64,000 bases of DNA from a virus. The notes beneath the pieces were generated by a model, which was not told where the DNA came from, ran no database searches, and was given only the letters and a program-made list of their open reading frames with translations. Positions 51,328-60,093 of this stretch are shown here, piece by piece. A program made the translations under genes and the position numbers. Every line of letters starts with the position of its first letter. Positions within the stretch are counted from its first letter, which is position 1. Where the stretch lies: the IMG/VR virus record IMGVR_UViG_3300047499_000113, positions 1 through 64,000 of that record, one strand, 5' to 3'.

Positions 51328-54300
51328 CTAGGTTGGCAGCGATTGAATGATGAGGAGTTTCTGCTGATTTGCCACGAGGTTCGCCGTGTTGACGATGCGC
51401 TGAGCCATGGCTTGAACCTGCTGCACAAGCAAGCCGCTCTGCTTGTCGGTGCGTTGCTGGATCCACAGATATCGGGCGTTGTAGAGATTATCTCCAGATC
51501 CGAGCAAGCTCTCCAGGGCTTGGATGAAGCCTGTGAGGGCCGTCTGCCTTGTCTGGACGATAGGGAGTCTGTTCTGCGCGTTCGCAGCAGTGATGGTGGT
51601 TTGCCAAGCTTGCGTCTGCTGATAGAACTGCAGCGTCGACGCAAGGAAACTCGAGGCGAACTGGAACTCCGGAGACGACAAGAACGACCAGGGCTGGAAA
51701 ATGATGTACGGGGAGTTCGCCGACAGAGACGGGAACGCAGCAGGGAACGGGGACCCGGGGTTTATCGTGACCGTGGTGTTGGTCAGCGAGGCAATGGCGT
51801 AGAGCCCTTGGTTGGGACCCGATGTGACGTACAGGTAGCTCCCGCTCGTAATGGGCGGCTCCGCCGTGGAGAAGTTAGCACTTGGGTCGCTCAGCACCGT
51901 GGCGCTCGAGGGCGTCGCAGTGGAGCTTGCCGCTTGCTGCTGACCGTAGGACCGGATGGCGATGTCGATGGAGACAAGCTCCGAGTTGATGGTGCCGATG
52001 AGCTGCGGCGGGACGGGCTGCAGCTCGGTGTTGACGTTCAGGACCTTCAACTCTCCGTCGACGATCTTGTTGATGTCGCCCGCCACGAAATCGATGGCGT
52101 AGTAATCGTGGCCTATGGCGTCGCTCAGAGGGAAAGCGGGGCTCACGGTGAACGACGTCGGACCGATGATGGTAGCGACGACACTCTGCTGGCCAGCGTT
52201 CGGACCGTCGATGAAGATGATGGTCTGACCCACTGTGGGTTGCGCGTATGGATTGGGAGCGATGGCGAATATGGTGGTGCCGCCAGCTACGCCGCCGAAC
52301 CCAATCAGAGCCAGAGTCGTGATCTCGTAGCTGAGATAGTCGGCTTCTCCGATGCGGTTGACTGGAGGATTTGGGAGTCGACCGTCATCGTTCGTGAGTT
52401 TGCCGTCGAGCACAGGGATGCGACGAGGAGTCGTATCCGAGTTCACGAAAGTCACGCTGCAGTCGACCAGCTCGTTGCCGTTGACGGTCGTCTGGCCCGA
52501 ATTGAAGGGCGGAGGCAGGGCTGAGTTGTGGAACGTGCCATCGTCATTGTTGACGCTGAAGTCGCGTCCAGGAACGTAGTATGGCCCGGACTGACCGGTG
52601 TCGATAGACACGCCACCCTTCTGCATCGTGACGGAGGTGCCGGACACGACGAGCGTCCAGTGATTATTCGTGTCTGGGCCCGAGATGCTCGAGATGGTAC
52701 CTTCCGCTCCGTTGGGAGAGCCGTCCGGATTGTAGAACTGGACTTTCTTGCCCGTGGCAAACATGGGGATGAGGTTCGACGTGTCGCCATTGGTCGTAAC
52801 GACAGCCGTGGTATTACCGCCACTCCCCACAGCCGACACAACCGGCGAGTACGCGGCCGAACCCTTCGTCGTCGAGACCGACGTGAGGTTGTTGATGTTC
52901 GTGCTACCGATGGTCGTCCCGAAATAGAACGGAACGAGAGAGAACTGTGTTTGACCGTTCAGAGCCACAGTAACGAACGGATCAGCTGTCGGATAGATCC
53001 GTGACAGGCTGTTGGGCTCGTACATGTAGCCGTAGACGGGCACTTCCTGGAAGACGAGCGGAGGTCCGAAACTCGTCAGCTGCAGATTGCTGTAGAGGAC
53101 GATCTTGTCGTCGATGTCGTTGGTGATCTGCGCGTACGTCGTGACGACGTTGCTCTCTCCGCTGTAGCGGAATTTGCCACTGAGGCCGCCCACCACGCGG
53201 CCGTCGAGGTCACCCAGGATGTCCTCATAGTTGTTGATGAGGGTGTTGTAGAAGAAGAGGAGCCTCTGGACAACGATGTCTTCGTTGCCGAGATGCTGCT
53301 CGAGCCAATAGAGGCTCTGCGTTCCCTGGTCCTTCGTGGCAGGAGAGGACTGGCTTTGAATGTTCGGGCCAGAACTGCTTGTGGCGGTCTGTTGGAGCAG
53401 AGCCGTGACGATCGGAATGTACGAGACGATCGTCTCCACGTTGTAGAAGAACGTGTCGGGAGAATAGAGATCGTAACTTTCGGCCAGATTTTGGCCGAGC
53501 ATTCCGTTCGATTGACTCGGAACTATGAGGCACGCGTAGTTGAATGAGAACTGAGTCCCGGTGGGTTGCGACGAGCGAGCCACGTAGAGAACGCTCAGAG
53601 TCGACCCATATCCGATGGCCTTGTTGAGCGTGATGGTGCCGCCGTCCGCAACCGTGTAATCGATTCCTTGACGGAGGACAGCCGGAGATGCTCCTCCCTG
53701 CACGAGCGTGAGCGGGAAGGTCAAAGTCGCGGTCTCCGACGTCTGAAACGCCGTCCCGGCCTGGCCCACGGGCCGCACAGTGTGCTGCAGAGTGGAAATG
53801 ATGTAGTTTCGGAGCGCTTTGTCCGCGAGAGTCACGGACGAAACATTTTGCGTCGGATCGTAGGTCGAACTCAGGATGAGATACGGGTCCCCATCGATAA
53901 GAACAATCGTGTTTTGTTGGTAGCTCGCCGTGACGTCGTCGCTGATGCTCAGCACGTTGGTGTTGTTCGCCAACATGTCGACCGCGTTAGTCTCGGTCAC
54001 CATGTACGTCGGCGCATTCGATCCGGCGATCGGAGCGCAGAACTGGACGGCGGTGGGCGCGCTCCCGGGCTGCCCATTCGTGTAGTTGCATGGAGCGAAG
54101 TTGAACTGCACGGTCGTCGTATCGGACGACGCGTTGTAGGTGACATCGCCGATCATGACGATGTCTATCTTGTTGATCAGAAAGGCTCCTCCCTTTTGCA
54201 GGATGGAGGTCTGGTTCCCGTTGAACGTTGCCGATGTGGCGCCCGCAGAAATTTGCGGGTAGTCGACTGAAATCGGACTGTTGACCAGTGAGAAGTTGGT

Positions 54301-56697
54301 GTTGCCTCCTGGAGCCTCAGCGACGTAGTAGTCGAGGACCACCACGTTCGACGACGTCAGTATCTGGTTGTAGCTGAGGGTACTGGGAGCGATGAAGTTG
54401 AAGGATGTAGGATCCTGCGTGACGCCATCGATGTAGAGCGTGATGCCCTGGCCCGTCTGGACAGTGTTCCCGTTGGGGTTGAACGTGATGACGCTCGTCC
54501 CGGGAACGAAAGTCGCCGTCTCTTGCCGGATCTTGAAGGCCGCAAGTTCGGTGACGGGAGTCGGAGTGACAGTGACCCCATTGTCTGGCGACTGTTGCCA
54601 GATATAGGAGATCTTGTAGACGTCGCCAGGCTGCGCCGGCGTCGTCAGGTTGACTTGCCCAGTGTTGATGAAAACGGAGAACTGCGATGGGTCGAGCGCA
54701 GTGAACAAACCGTTGACGCTCTTGGCCTTCGACAAGGTGAAGGTTCGAAGCGGCGGATTGAATGCGGCGAAGAATCTGTCCGCGATGATCTCACGGTTGG
54801 CGCGTACGTCAGCGTTGGTCGCGCCGACGGACACAAACGGAGGGTCTACCAGCAGGGTGTGCGAGTTCTGAACGCCAATGATGGAGTAGAGATTGACGTT
54901 CGGGCCCTGCGCCACCAATAGAAACATCCCGACATTGGAAGAGGTGAAGTTCGCTGTCGGGGCCACAAAGGTGTTGGGCAGCGTGACTGTCCCAGCGATG
55001 TTCAGGATGTTGCTCGGGTCATCTTCACCGACCGGCTGCAGGAAATCGAGAGTGCCGGCGTTCGGATCGAAATTGAAATCGATATTGGGCGTGAGAGGAA
55101 CGGGACTGGTCTGACCAGGGAGTTGTCTGGTGACTTCGAATCCATCGGCCAGGACTGCGGAGTCTGCCAGCTTGATCGACGATGTGGCTGCCTCGAGCGT
55201 CTGCGTGACAGTCTTCCGGATGGTGAATTTAACCTGCTTGTTGTCGAGGTCGAGAGCATATCCGAGGGCCTGCTGAGTCGGATCGGTCGCGTCCACGAGA
55301 GGGCCAGTAAACGTGCCTCCTCCAGTCGCCTGCTGGACCGCGAAAGCGAGCTGCGAGTCCTGAAGCGGAATGGTTGGCAGCATCACGAATGGAGAGGCTG
55401 TCATCCCGGCTTGAATTACTTGGTTCTGCACCAAGTACAGATTCGTGAAATCCGGCGTCTGCTCCGGTCCTCCGCCGTTGACTCCGCTTCGATAGAACTG
55501 CACGGCCACGCCGCGCTCCATGTTGAGCACGCCGTCGATGAACCAGAAAATGAGACCGTTCAGATTCTGCGCGTCAGTCTGGTTGATGTAAATGTTGCCG
55601 TTCGAGACGTCGATGAGGACTTGTCCCTGCGATGGGCCCGACAAACCTCCTTGCGACGAATTCCCGAGCACCACTATGAAGTAGTATCTCGGAGCGTTTG
55701 CCGGTTCGGCGAAGAAGATGTAACGAGATGAGTCGAGCGACGTGTTGGCGAAGAGCGGGTTGATGCCTATCGGATTGGGGTAGAAGGTCGACGTGCCGTT
55801 GATGATGCCAACGAGCGTCCGGGTGAAGGTGAGTTGACCGAGAGTGACTCCGTCGTAGTAGGCGCTCCTGCCCGGATTGGCGACTATGTCCGCCGCTGCG
55901 AACAAGACTCGTCCGGTATCCTGCGCCCAAGCGACAGAACCCGCAGGAGGCGCGACCATGCTCGCCTCGGTTGCGTACGGGATCGGAGTCAGGTACGGCT
56001 CGTACCTGATGCGAATGCGCGGGATTTGTCCAGTGCCGGGAATCGGATTGAGGTAAAGAAAATAACTCTCCGATCCCGAGAGCGGGAGCTGGCCGATTAT
56101 TCCCTTGGATTGACTCCTCGGAAAGAACGCTTGCTGAGAAACGTAGACCGACTGGCCTTTGTACGACGCGTTGGCCAGGTCCACGGTCCCGAAATTCAGG
56201 TTGCCGGTGCTGAGAGCGAGCTGAACAGTGCCAGCCGGAGGATTTGTGAAATCAGCATTCGACTCAACTATCTGAACTGTGAAGACAGTCTGTCGCGGAA
56301 TGCCGATGAAGATGTAGTAAGGAGCCTCTGCCGGCGAAACCGTTTGATCGGGAATGGGCGCGACGAGAGCTGGCGAATTGCCAAACGTGCCGATGTTGAA
56401 CGGCGGCCCTCCCGGCAGCGTGTTCCAGCGCCGAGAAAACATGTCGTAGTCGAACCTAGTGACGGTCGCATTGTTGCGGCACCAGAGAATGGAAAGATTC
56501 GGATCGGCGATCTCGATGCCCTTCGTCCCGGCAGTCTGCCCAGCCACGAAGAGCATGTACTCAGCACGGCCCAACGATTCGGAGTTGTCCAGAGCAGTCT
56601 GATCCGTCACATACGTCCGTGGCGGAAACGTAAACGGACTGTTGCCACTGGCGACGCGGATACCCTCGAGAAGGCAGCCGCTCGTGTCCAAACTCAT
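51328..56697 (-). CDS. 1,789-aa baseplate-region structural protein
   Basis: A giant virion protein, mostly beta-rich and polar. Repeating strand modules of the type VxLYIDGVTQDPTSFNF and VLRQGIDYTVADGGTITLNK (about 775 and 1,035) recall the NG-Y-V modules in the fibre genes. The central part has a Tyr/Asn-rich stretch and a FFYNTLINNYEDILGDLDG helix (about 1,160). The last 130 residues are helical and Gln-rich (FQFASSFLASTLQFYQQTQ; LVQQVQAMAQRIVNTANL), likely an oligomerising coil. No known enzyme motif. It lies 15 bases after the Gly-rich protein gene in the hub-spike block. Probably a baseplate wedge or intermediate-ring protein. The ATG at 56697 has AGGGT upstream. Confidence 0.7.
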   Translation of the reverse strand: MSLDTSGCLLEGIRVASGNSPFTFPPRTYVTDQTALDNSESLGRAEYMLFVAGQTAGTKGIEIADPNLSILWCRNNATVTRFDYDMFSRRWNTLPGGPPFNIGTFGNSPALVAPIPDQTVSPAEAPYYIFIGIPRQTVFTVQIVESNADFTNPPAGTVQLALSTGNLNFGTVDLANASYKGQSVYVSQQAFFPRSQSKGIIGQLPLSGSESYFLYLNPIPGTGQIPRIRIRYEPYLTPIPYATEASMVAPPAGSVAWAQDTGRVLFAAADIVANPGRSAYYDGVTLGQLTFTRTLVGIINGTSTFYPNPIGINPLFANTSLDSSRYIFFAEPANAPRYYFIVVLGNSSQGGLSGPSQGQVLIDVSNGNIYINQTDAQNLNGLIFWFIDGVLNMERGVAVQFYRSGVNGGGPEQTPDFTNLYLVQNQVIQAGMTASPFVMLPTIPLQDSQLAFAVQQATGGGTFTGPLVDATDPTQQALGYALDLDNKQVKFTIRKTVTQTLEAATSSIKLADSAVLADGFEVTRQLPGQTSPVPLTPNIDFNFDPNAGTLDFLQPVGEDDPSNILNIAGTVTLPNTFVAPTANFTSSNVGMFLLVAQGPNVNLYSIIGVQNSHTLLVDPPFVSVGATNADVRANREIIADRFFAAFNPPLRTFTLSKAKSVNGLFTALDPSQFSVFINTGQVNLTTPAQPGDVYKISYIWQQSPDNGVTVTPTPVTELAAFKIRQETATFVPGTSVITFNPNGNTVQTGQGITLYIDGVTQDPTSFNFIAPSTLSYNQILTSSNVVVLDYYVAEAPGGNTNFSLVNSPISVDYPQISAGATSATFNGNQTSILQKGGAFLINKIDIVMIGDVTYNASSDTTTVQFNFAPCNYTNGQPGSAPTAVQFCAPIAGSNAPTYMVTETNAVDMLANNTNVLSISDDVTASYQQNTIVLIDGDPYLILSSTYDPTQNVSSVTLADKALRNYIISTLQHTVRPVGQAGTAFQTSETATLTFPLTLVQGGASPAVLRQGIDYTVADGGTITLNKAIGYGSTLSVLYVARSSQPTGTQFSFNYACLIVPSQSNGMLGQNLAESYDLYSPDTFFYNVETIVSYIPIVTALLQQTATSSSGPNIQSQSSPATKDQGTQSLYWLEQHLGNEDIVVQRLLFFYNTLINNYEDILGDLDGRVVGGLSGKFRYSGESNVVTTYAQITNDIDDKIVLYSNLQLTSFGPPLVFQEVPVYGYMYEPNSLSRIYPTADPFVTVALNGQTQFSLVPFYFGTTIGSTNINNLTSVSTTKGSAAYSPVVSAVGSGGNTTAVVTTNGDTSNLIPMFATGKKVQFYNPDGSPNGAEGTISSISGPDTNNHWTLVVSGTSVTMQKGGVSIDTGQSGPYYVPGRDFSVNNDDGTFHNSALPPPFNSGQTTVNGNELVDCSVTFVNSDTTPRRIPVLDGKLTNDDGRLPNPPVNRIGEADYLSYEITTLALIGFGGVAGGTTIFAIAPNPYAQPTVGQTIIFIDGPNAGQQSVVATIIGPTSFTVSPAFPLSDAIGHDYYAIDFVAGDINKIVDGELKVLNVNTELQPVPPQLIGTINSELVSIDIAIRSYGQQQAASSTATPSSATVLSDPSANFSTAEPPITSGSYLYVTSGPNQGLYAIASLTNTTVTINPGSPFPAAFPSLSANSPYIIFQPWSFLSSPEFQFASSFLASTLQFYQQTQAWQTTITAANAQNRLPIVQTRQTALTGFIQALESLLGSGDNLYNARYLWIQQRTDKQSGLLVQQVQAMAQRIVNTANLVANQQKLLIIQSLPT

Positions 56698-56712
56698 GCG
56701 GAGACCCTACCT

Positions 56713-57291
56713 TCAGACAATCTTCCCAATACCTGGGCCAGCAGAAGCTACGATATTCGGCGTTCCAACCAAAGCGGTAACTCCGATAGCTGAAGCGATC
56801 ACGGCGTCAAGGCCAAGACCGACCGCCAAACCCAGATTGGTTGACATGGTTCCCATCATACCGGCTGTTTTGAACGCCGCAGCAAATAGACCGCCTCCGG
56901 AACCGTTCGGAATGAGCTGCAGTTTTCCCACGCCGATGCCGACCAGAGGATTCGTGAGTTGGACCTGAGCGGCCACGAGTGAAACCGATATCCCAAGGGA
57001 GATGGCATTCGCCTGCGCAGGCATCATTGGGCCGATGATCCCGTGTCCAGCAAGACTTGCGGTCATGGCTGGGAGGAGCAAGCCTTCCGAGAGCACAATG
57101 GTTGGACAGATTCCTTGTCCGACGCCCAGGGTTCCTGCATCGATGGAAGTGACGGTTATCCCTGCCTGCAGATACTGAAGGAGCCCCAACGCCAGGCCAG
57201 TAGCGAATTGCGTGACGCTTGGGCCAATCTGCGCATTGGCCTCGAGCGTATCTAGAAAGATGGCTGTAACAGAGCCCGGAGTGAGTGCCAT
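56713..57291 (-). CDS. Gly/Ala-rich hydrophobic hub-associated protein
   Basis: A 192-aa protein, nearly free of charged residues: long Gly/Ala/Leu/Ile stretches (FATGLALGLLQYLQAGITV; LSEGLLLPAMTASLAGHGII) interrupted by turns. It has two roughly similar halves (helix-rich start, then GxGVGxGxxxxxxP turns near 55 and 120). It is separated by one base from the OB-fold spike gene. Such small hydrophobic proteins next to the spike are known in large myoviruses, but their function is not known to me. A membrane role or an internal part of the spike are both possible. Confidence 0.65.
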   Translation of the reverse strand: MALTPGSVTAIFLDTLEANAQIGPSVTQFATGLALGLLQYLQAGITVTSIDAGTLGVGQGICPTIVLSEGLLLPAMTASLAGHGIIGPMMPAQANAISLGISVSLVAAQVQLTNPLVGIGVGKLQLIPNGSGGGLFAAAFKTAGMMGTMSTNLGLAVGLGLDAVIASAIGVTALVGTPNIVASAGPGIGKIV

Positions 57292-57292
57292 T

Positions 57293-59680
57293 TCAACCCA
57301 AGGAGATGTTGGGAACGCCGAGCAGAGGAATACCGACTATGTAGTCCAGCATCGGCGAAGGCGGACCCGGGATACCCGCCACTGCGAATCCAACTGCGCC
57401 AGCTCCGATGGCGACCACAGGCGCTACGATGGAAGCCAGGACGCCGCTCGTGAGCGTCGCAGCAAGAGATGAGGTCAAAGACATCGGACCAGCGCCGGCG
57501 GTCAGGGCTAGGTTACCCGCTCCGACCGTGACCGCGAAGTTTCCCGTTCCGACGTTCTGCAGAAGATTACCCGCCGCCACCGTGGAGATGAAGTTGCCGG
57601 CGGTGCACGTATCGGTGATTCCTGTGCCCGCGACCACCGTCCGAGCGAATCCGCCGACAAGAGCGGTGCTGCTGTCGATGCCGGTCAGAAGGGTCTTGAT
57701 GTGTCCAAGTGCGTAGGACGTCATCACGGGCTGCGTGCCCACATACTGCTTCTGCGTGTTGCCGAGGACGGTCTCTCCGAGGTCACCCATGCAGGTCGTC
57801 GCCTGTCCACCGGGACCGGCGGCGAGAGTGATTTTCTGACCCGACTGCGCGTTCTCGCCGCCGGCATTGTTGATGATGCTGCCCTGCCAGGTCACCATCT
57901 TGGTCCCGGTGCCCGCTTCGAGAACGGAACCTAGGTATCGACTATCATCGGCGACGCCCGTGCCTGGGTCAGCATTGTGATTCTTGACGATGCCGCCCTG
58001 CAGATTCAGGACGATGGAAGCGCCCGAGTAGGTACCTCCCGTGAGTCTTCCGATATCGAGGTTCACACCACCCGTCATGCGAATGTCGACGCTGGTGTTG
58101 TTATTGTTCTCGTCAGCACCAATGATCGCCTTGACGAGCCCGAGAATGTTGAGGTCGACCGACTTTCCCTTCTCCTCGGGCTCGCCGGCCTGCGTCTTCG
58201 GGATATGGCAGAGGACTTTGCCTTCCTTGGTGATTCCGAAGACGTACTGATTGGTGCTGCCCGGGTAGGGCGAGTAGAGACGAAAGAGACGCGCGAGACC
58301 CACGGCGTCCATCACGCCGAGACGGTTCACGGTATCGACAGGTTCGAATGCTGGTCCGCTACTTGGGATTCCCTGATCCGGATTGTTGAATACGCGCATG
58401 CCGAGCACGCGCTTGTAAAGCGGCCTACCGGAATCTGTGAAGAAATCGTTGCCGACTACTGTGCCGAGGACGTCCTCGATGTAGACCGGAGCCGGCGAGT
58501 CGATCTGAAACCCGTCTCCTTCCTCGGTGACAGCCATGGTGCCGTCCGAGAGGTGCTGTATCTCTCTGCGATCCTCCGTGTAAGCGAGAGTCGTCTGAGC
58601 GAAGCTGTTGGCGGGTTCACCCTGGACGATGTATGAGACGTGCTGGCCGTCCGGCATGACGACCGGCGGATAGAAGACGAGAGTGTTCGTGTCTCCCGGC
58701 TGGGTCTTGGAAGTGTTCTCCGGGTTGATGCTGTAACCCGCCGGCGTCGTTTGGTCTTGGAAGTTGAGGGTTCCGTCCGCGTTGATGAGTCCGAATCCGA
58801 GCAGAGTGTCGTACGCCGGATTTCGGTCGATGGGCTCGCCGTTGGCGTCGAGCGTGGTGGACGTCCCTGGCGAGATGACCTGCGCGGGCTGGTCATTATT
58901 GTCCAGAGGGTAAAGATCCGGCAGGAATGCGAAGGCGTTGCGCTTGATGAGCCCGCGGCGATAGTAGCCCGCGGCGTTGGCCGTGAATTCGTTGCGGACT
59001 TGAAGGATGGCGCTCTGGTCCGAATCGCGTAGCCGGATCTCGTTGCCAGCCCGGTTCGTCAGGAGCACATCCCTGTCGAGGATCATGTCCGAGCCGCCGC
59101 TCGAGGAAGCGATATAATCTCCTGGATAACCCTTCCTCGCCTTGAGTCGAATGACTCCAAGATTCTGCCGCGGGTCGTCGGCGAGAGTCGGGTCTATCTG
59201 AAGGACTGCCGCAGCGTCAGCGGGGTTCGCCGAGGAGAACGGCTCGTAATCCCGAGCGATGAACGTGCCGGGAGAGAGAAAAGTCAGGATGTATGGCCTG
59301 AAGCCGCGACCGTGAGCGTCGAACTTCTTCCACCCGATGATGACCTTGGAGCCGGGCTCCGGGATGTTTCCTGACCAGCTCCTTGGACCTGCGCCGCCGG
59401 AGCCGGGGATGGGAACGTCGTGGTACTCGCCCTGCATCGAGTCCACGCGAACCGAGCAAACCATCGTCTCGGTGTCGACGTGGATGATGTGTCCAGCGTG
59501 AAGGTAGGCATACTGCTCGCGACCGACGTTCGTCGCTTGCTTGGCGCCGCCCGGGTATCGTCCAGGGTCACGGCTCGGTATGACGGGGCCATGCGGCCTG
59601 TCCGGCAGATCCGCGGGACCTCTCCTGCTTCCAGTACCACCACCAGTCGGACCGGCCATGTTCAACGGTACGATCACCAA
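57293..59680 (-). CDS. Baseplate central spike (gp5/gpV-like OB fold)
   Basis: A 795-aa spike. After a Gly/Pro/Arg-rich arm, residues about 62-135 form the OB-fold typical of gp5/gpV/VgrG: AGHIIHVDTETMVCSVRVD, HDVPIPGSGGA, PEPGSKVIIGWKKFD, then FRPYILTFL. The centre (140-560) is beta-rich. The last 180 residues have short repeats such as AGNFISTVAAGNLLQNVGTG that should form a beta-prism or helix, ending in a Pro/Gly-rich tip (VAGIPGPPSP). No lysozyme domain as in T4 gp5 is visible. The start is uncertain: TTG 59680, GTG 59677 or ATG 59659, none with a strong ribosome site. Neighbours are the hub-like gene and the Gly-rich gene. Confidence 0.72.
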   Translation of the reverse strand: MVIVPLNMAGPTGGGTGSRRGPADLPDRPHGPVIPSRDPGRYPGGAKQATNVGREQYAYLHAGHIIHVDTETMVCSVRVDSMQGEYHDVPIPGSGGAGPRSWSGNIPEPGSKVIIGWKKFDAHGRGFRPYILTFLSPGTFIARDYEPFSSANPADAAAVLQIDPTLADDPRQNLGVIRLKARKGYPGDYIASSSGGSDMILDRDVLLTNRAGNEIRLRDSDQSAILQVRNEFTANAAGYYRRGLIKRNAFAFLPDLYPLDNNDQPAQVISPGTSTTLDANGEPIDRNPAYDTLLGFGLINADGTLNFQDQTTPAGYSINPENTSKTQPGDTNTLVFYPPVVMPDGQHVSYIVQGEPANSFAQTTLAYTEDRREIQHLSDGTMAVTEEGDGFQIDSPAPVYIEDVLGTVVGNDFFTDSGRPLYKRVLGMRVFNNPDQGIPSSGPAFEPVDTVNRLGVMDAVGLARLFRLYSPYPGSTNQYVFGITKEGKVLCHIPKTQAGEPEEKGKSVDLNILGLVKAIIGADENNNNTSVDIRMTGGVNLDIGRLTGGTYSGASIVLNLQGGIVKNHNADPGTGVADDSRYLGSVLEAGTGTKMVTWQGSIINNAGGENAQSGQKITLAAGPGGQATTCMGDLGETVLGNTQKQYVGTQPVMTSYALGHIKTLLTGIDSSTALVGGFARTVVAGTGITDTCTAGNFISTVAAGNLLQNVGTGNFAVTVGAGNLALTAGAGPMSLTSSLAATLTSGVLASIVAPVVAIGAGAVGFAVAGIPGPPSPMLDYIVGIPLLGVPNISLG

Positions 59681-59691
59681 AAGGTTTAGGC

Positions 59692-60093
59692 ATGGCGAAG
59701 GTACTCATTCAGGTCTGCACGATGGCTGGGGCGCTGATCGATAACGGCAAGTGGATGGTCGATTTCCCGGCCTCGCTTCAGCAGGACCAAACGGTGTCCT
59801 TCAGCATGCCGATCAAGGACGCCGCGCTGATCGGATACCTCGGCAAGGTCCAGCAGCGGAGCTGCATCGTCGACAAGGAAGGCAACGATTACGTTGTCTC
59901 CGTGTCCTGCAAGGTCATGCGGATCCGCCACATGGTCAACACGACGAGCCACACGGCGGAGTCGATGGCGTACGCCACACCTGAAGACCGGCTCGCCGAA
60001 CACGTAATGCTCTATATGCTCATTCCGAGCAAGTGCGATCCGAAGTTCGTGCGCGTCGTGCGAGGAGCTGCCGCAGCTCCGCCGGCGGCCTAA
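59692..60093 (+). CDS. Plus-strand hypothetical protein within the baseplate block
   Basis: A 133-aa protein starting at ATG 59692 after AAAGG, on the opposite strand from its neighbours. It has five Cys (CTMAG, SCIVD, SCKVM, KCDPK) and a compact alpha/beta look, with an acidic helix (ESMAYATPEDRLAEHVMLYM) and an Ala/Pro tail. No signal peptide. Its codons look real, while the antisense frame gives a His/Asp/Val/Arg-rich shadow. It starts 11 bases from the diverging spike gene, so any promoter must lie inside that gene. The TAA shares two bases with the TAG of the converging hub gene. Function unknown; a late-inserted or regulatory gene is possible. Confidence 0.72.
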   Translation: MAKVLIQVCTMAGALIDNGKWMVDFPASLQQDQTVSFSMPIKDAALIGYLGKVQQRSCIVDKEGNDYVVSVSCKVMRIRHMVNTTSHTAESMAYATPEDRLAEHVMLYMLIPSKCDPKFVRVVRGAAAAPPAA

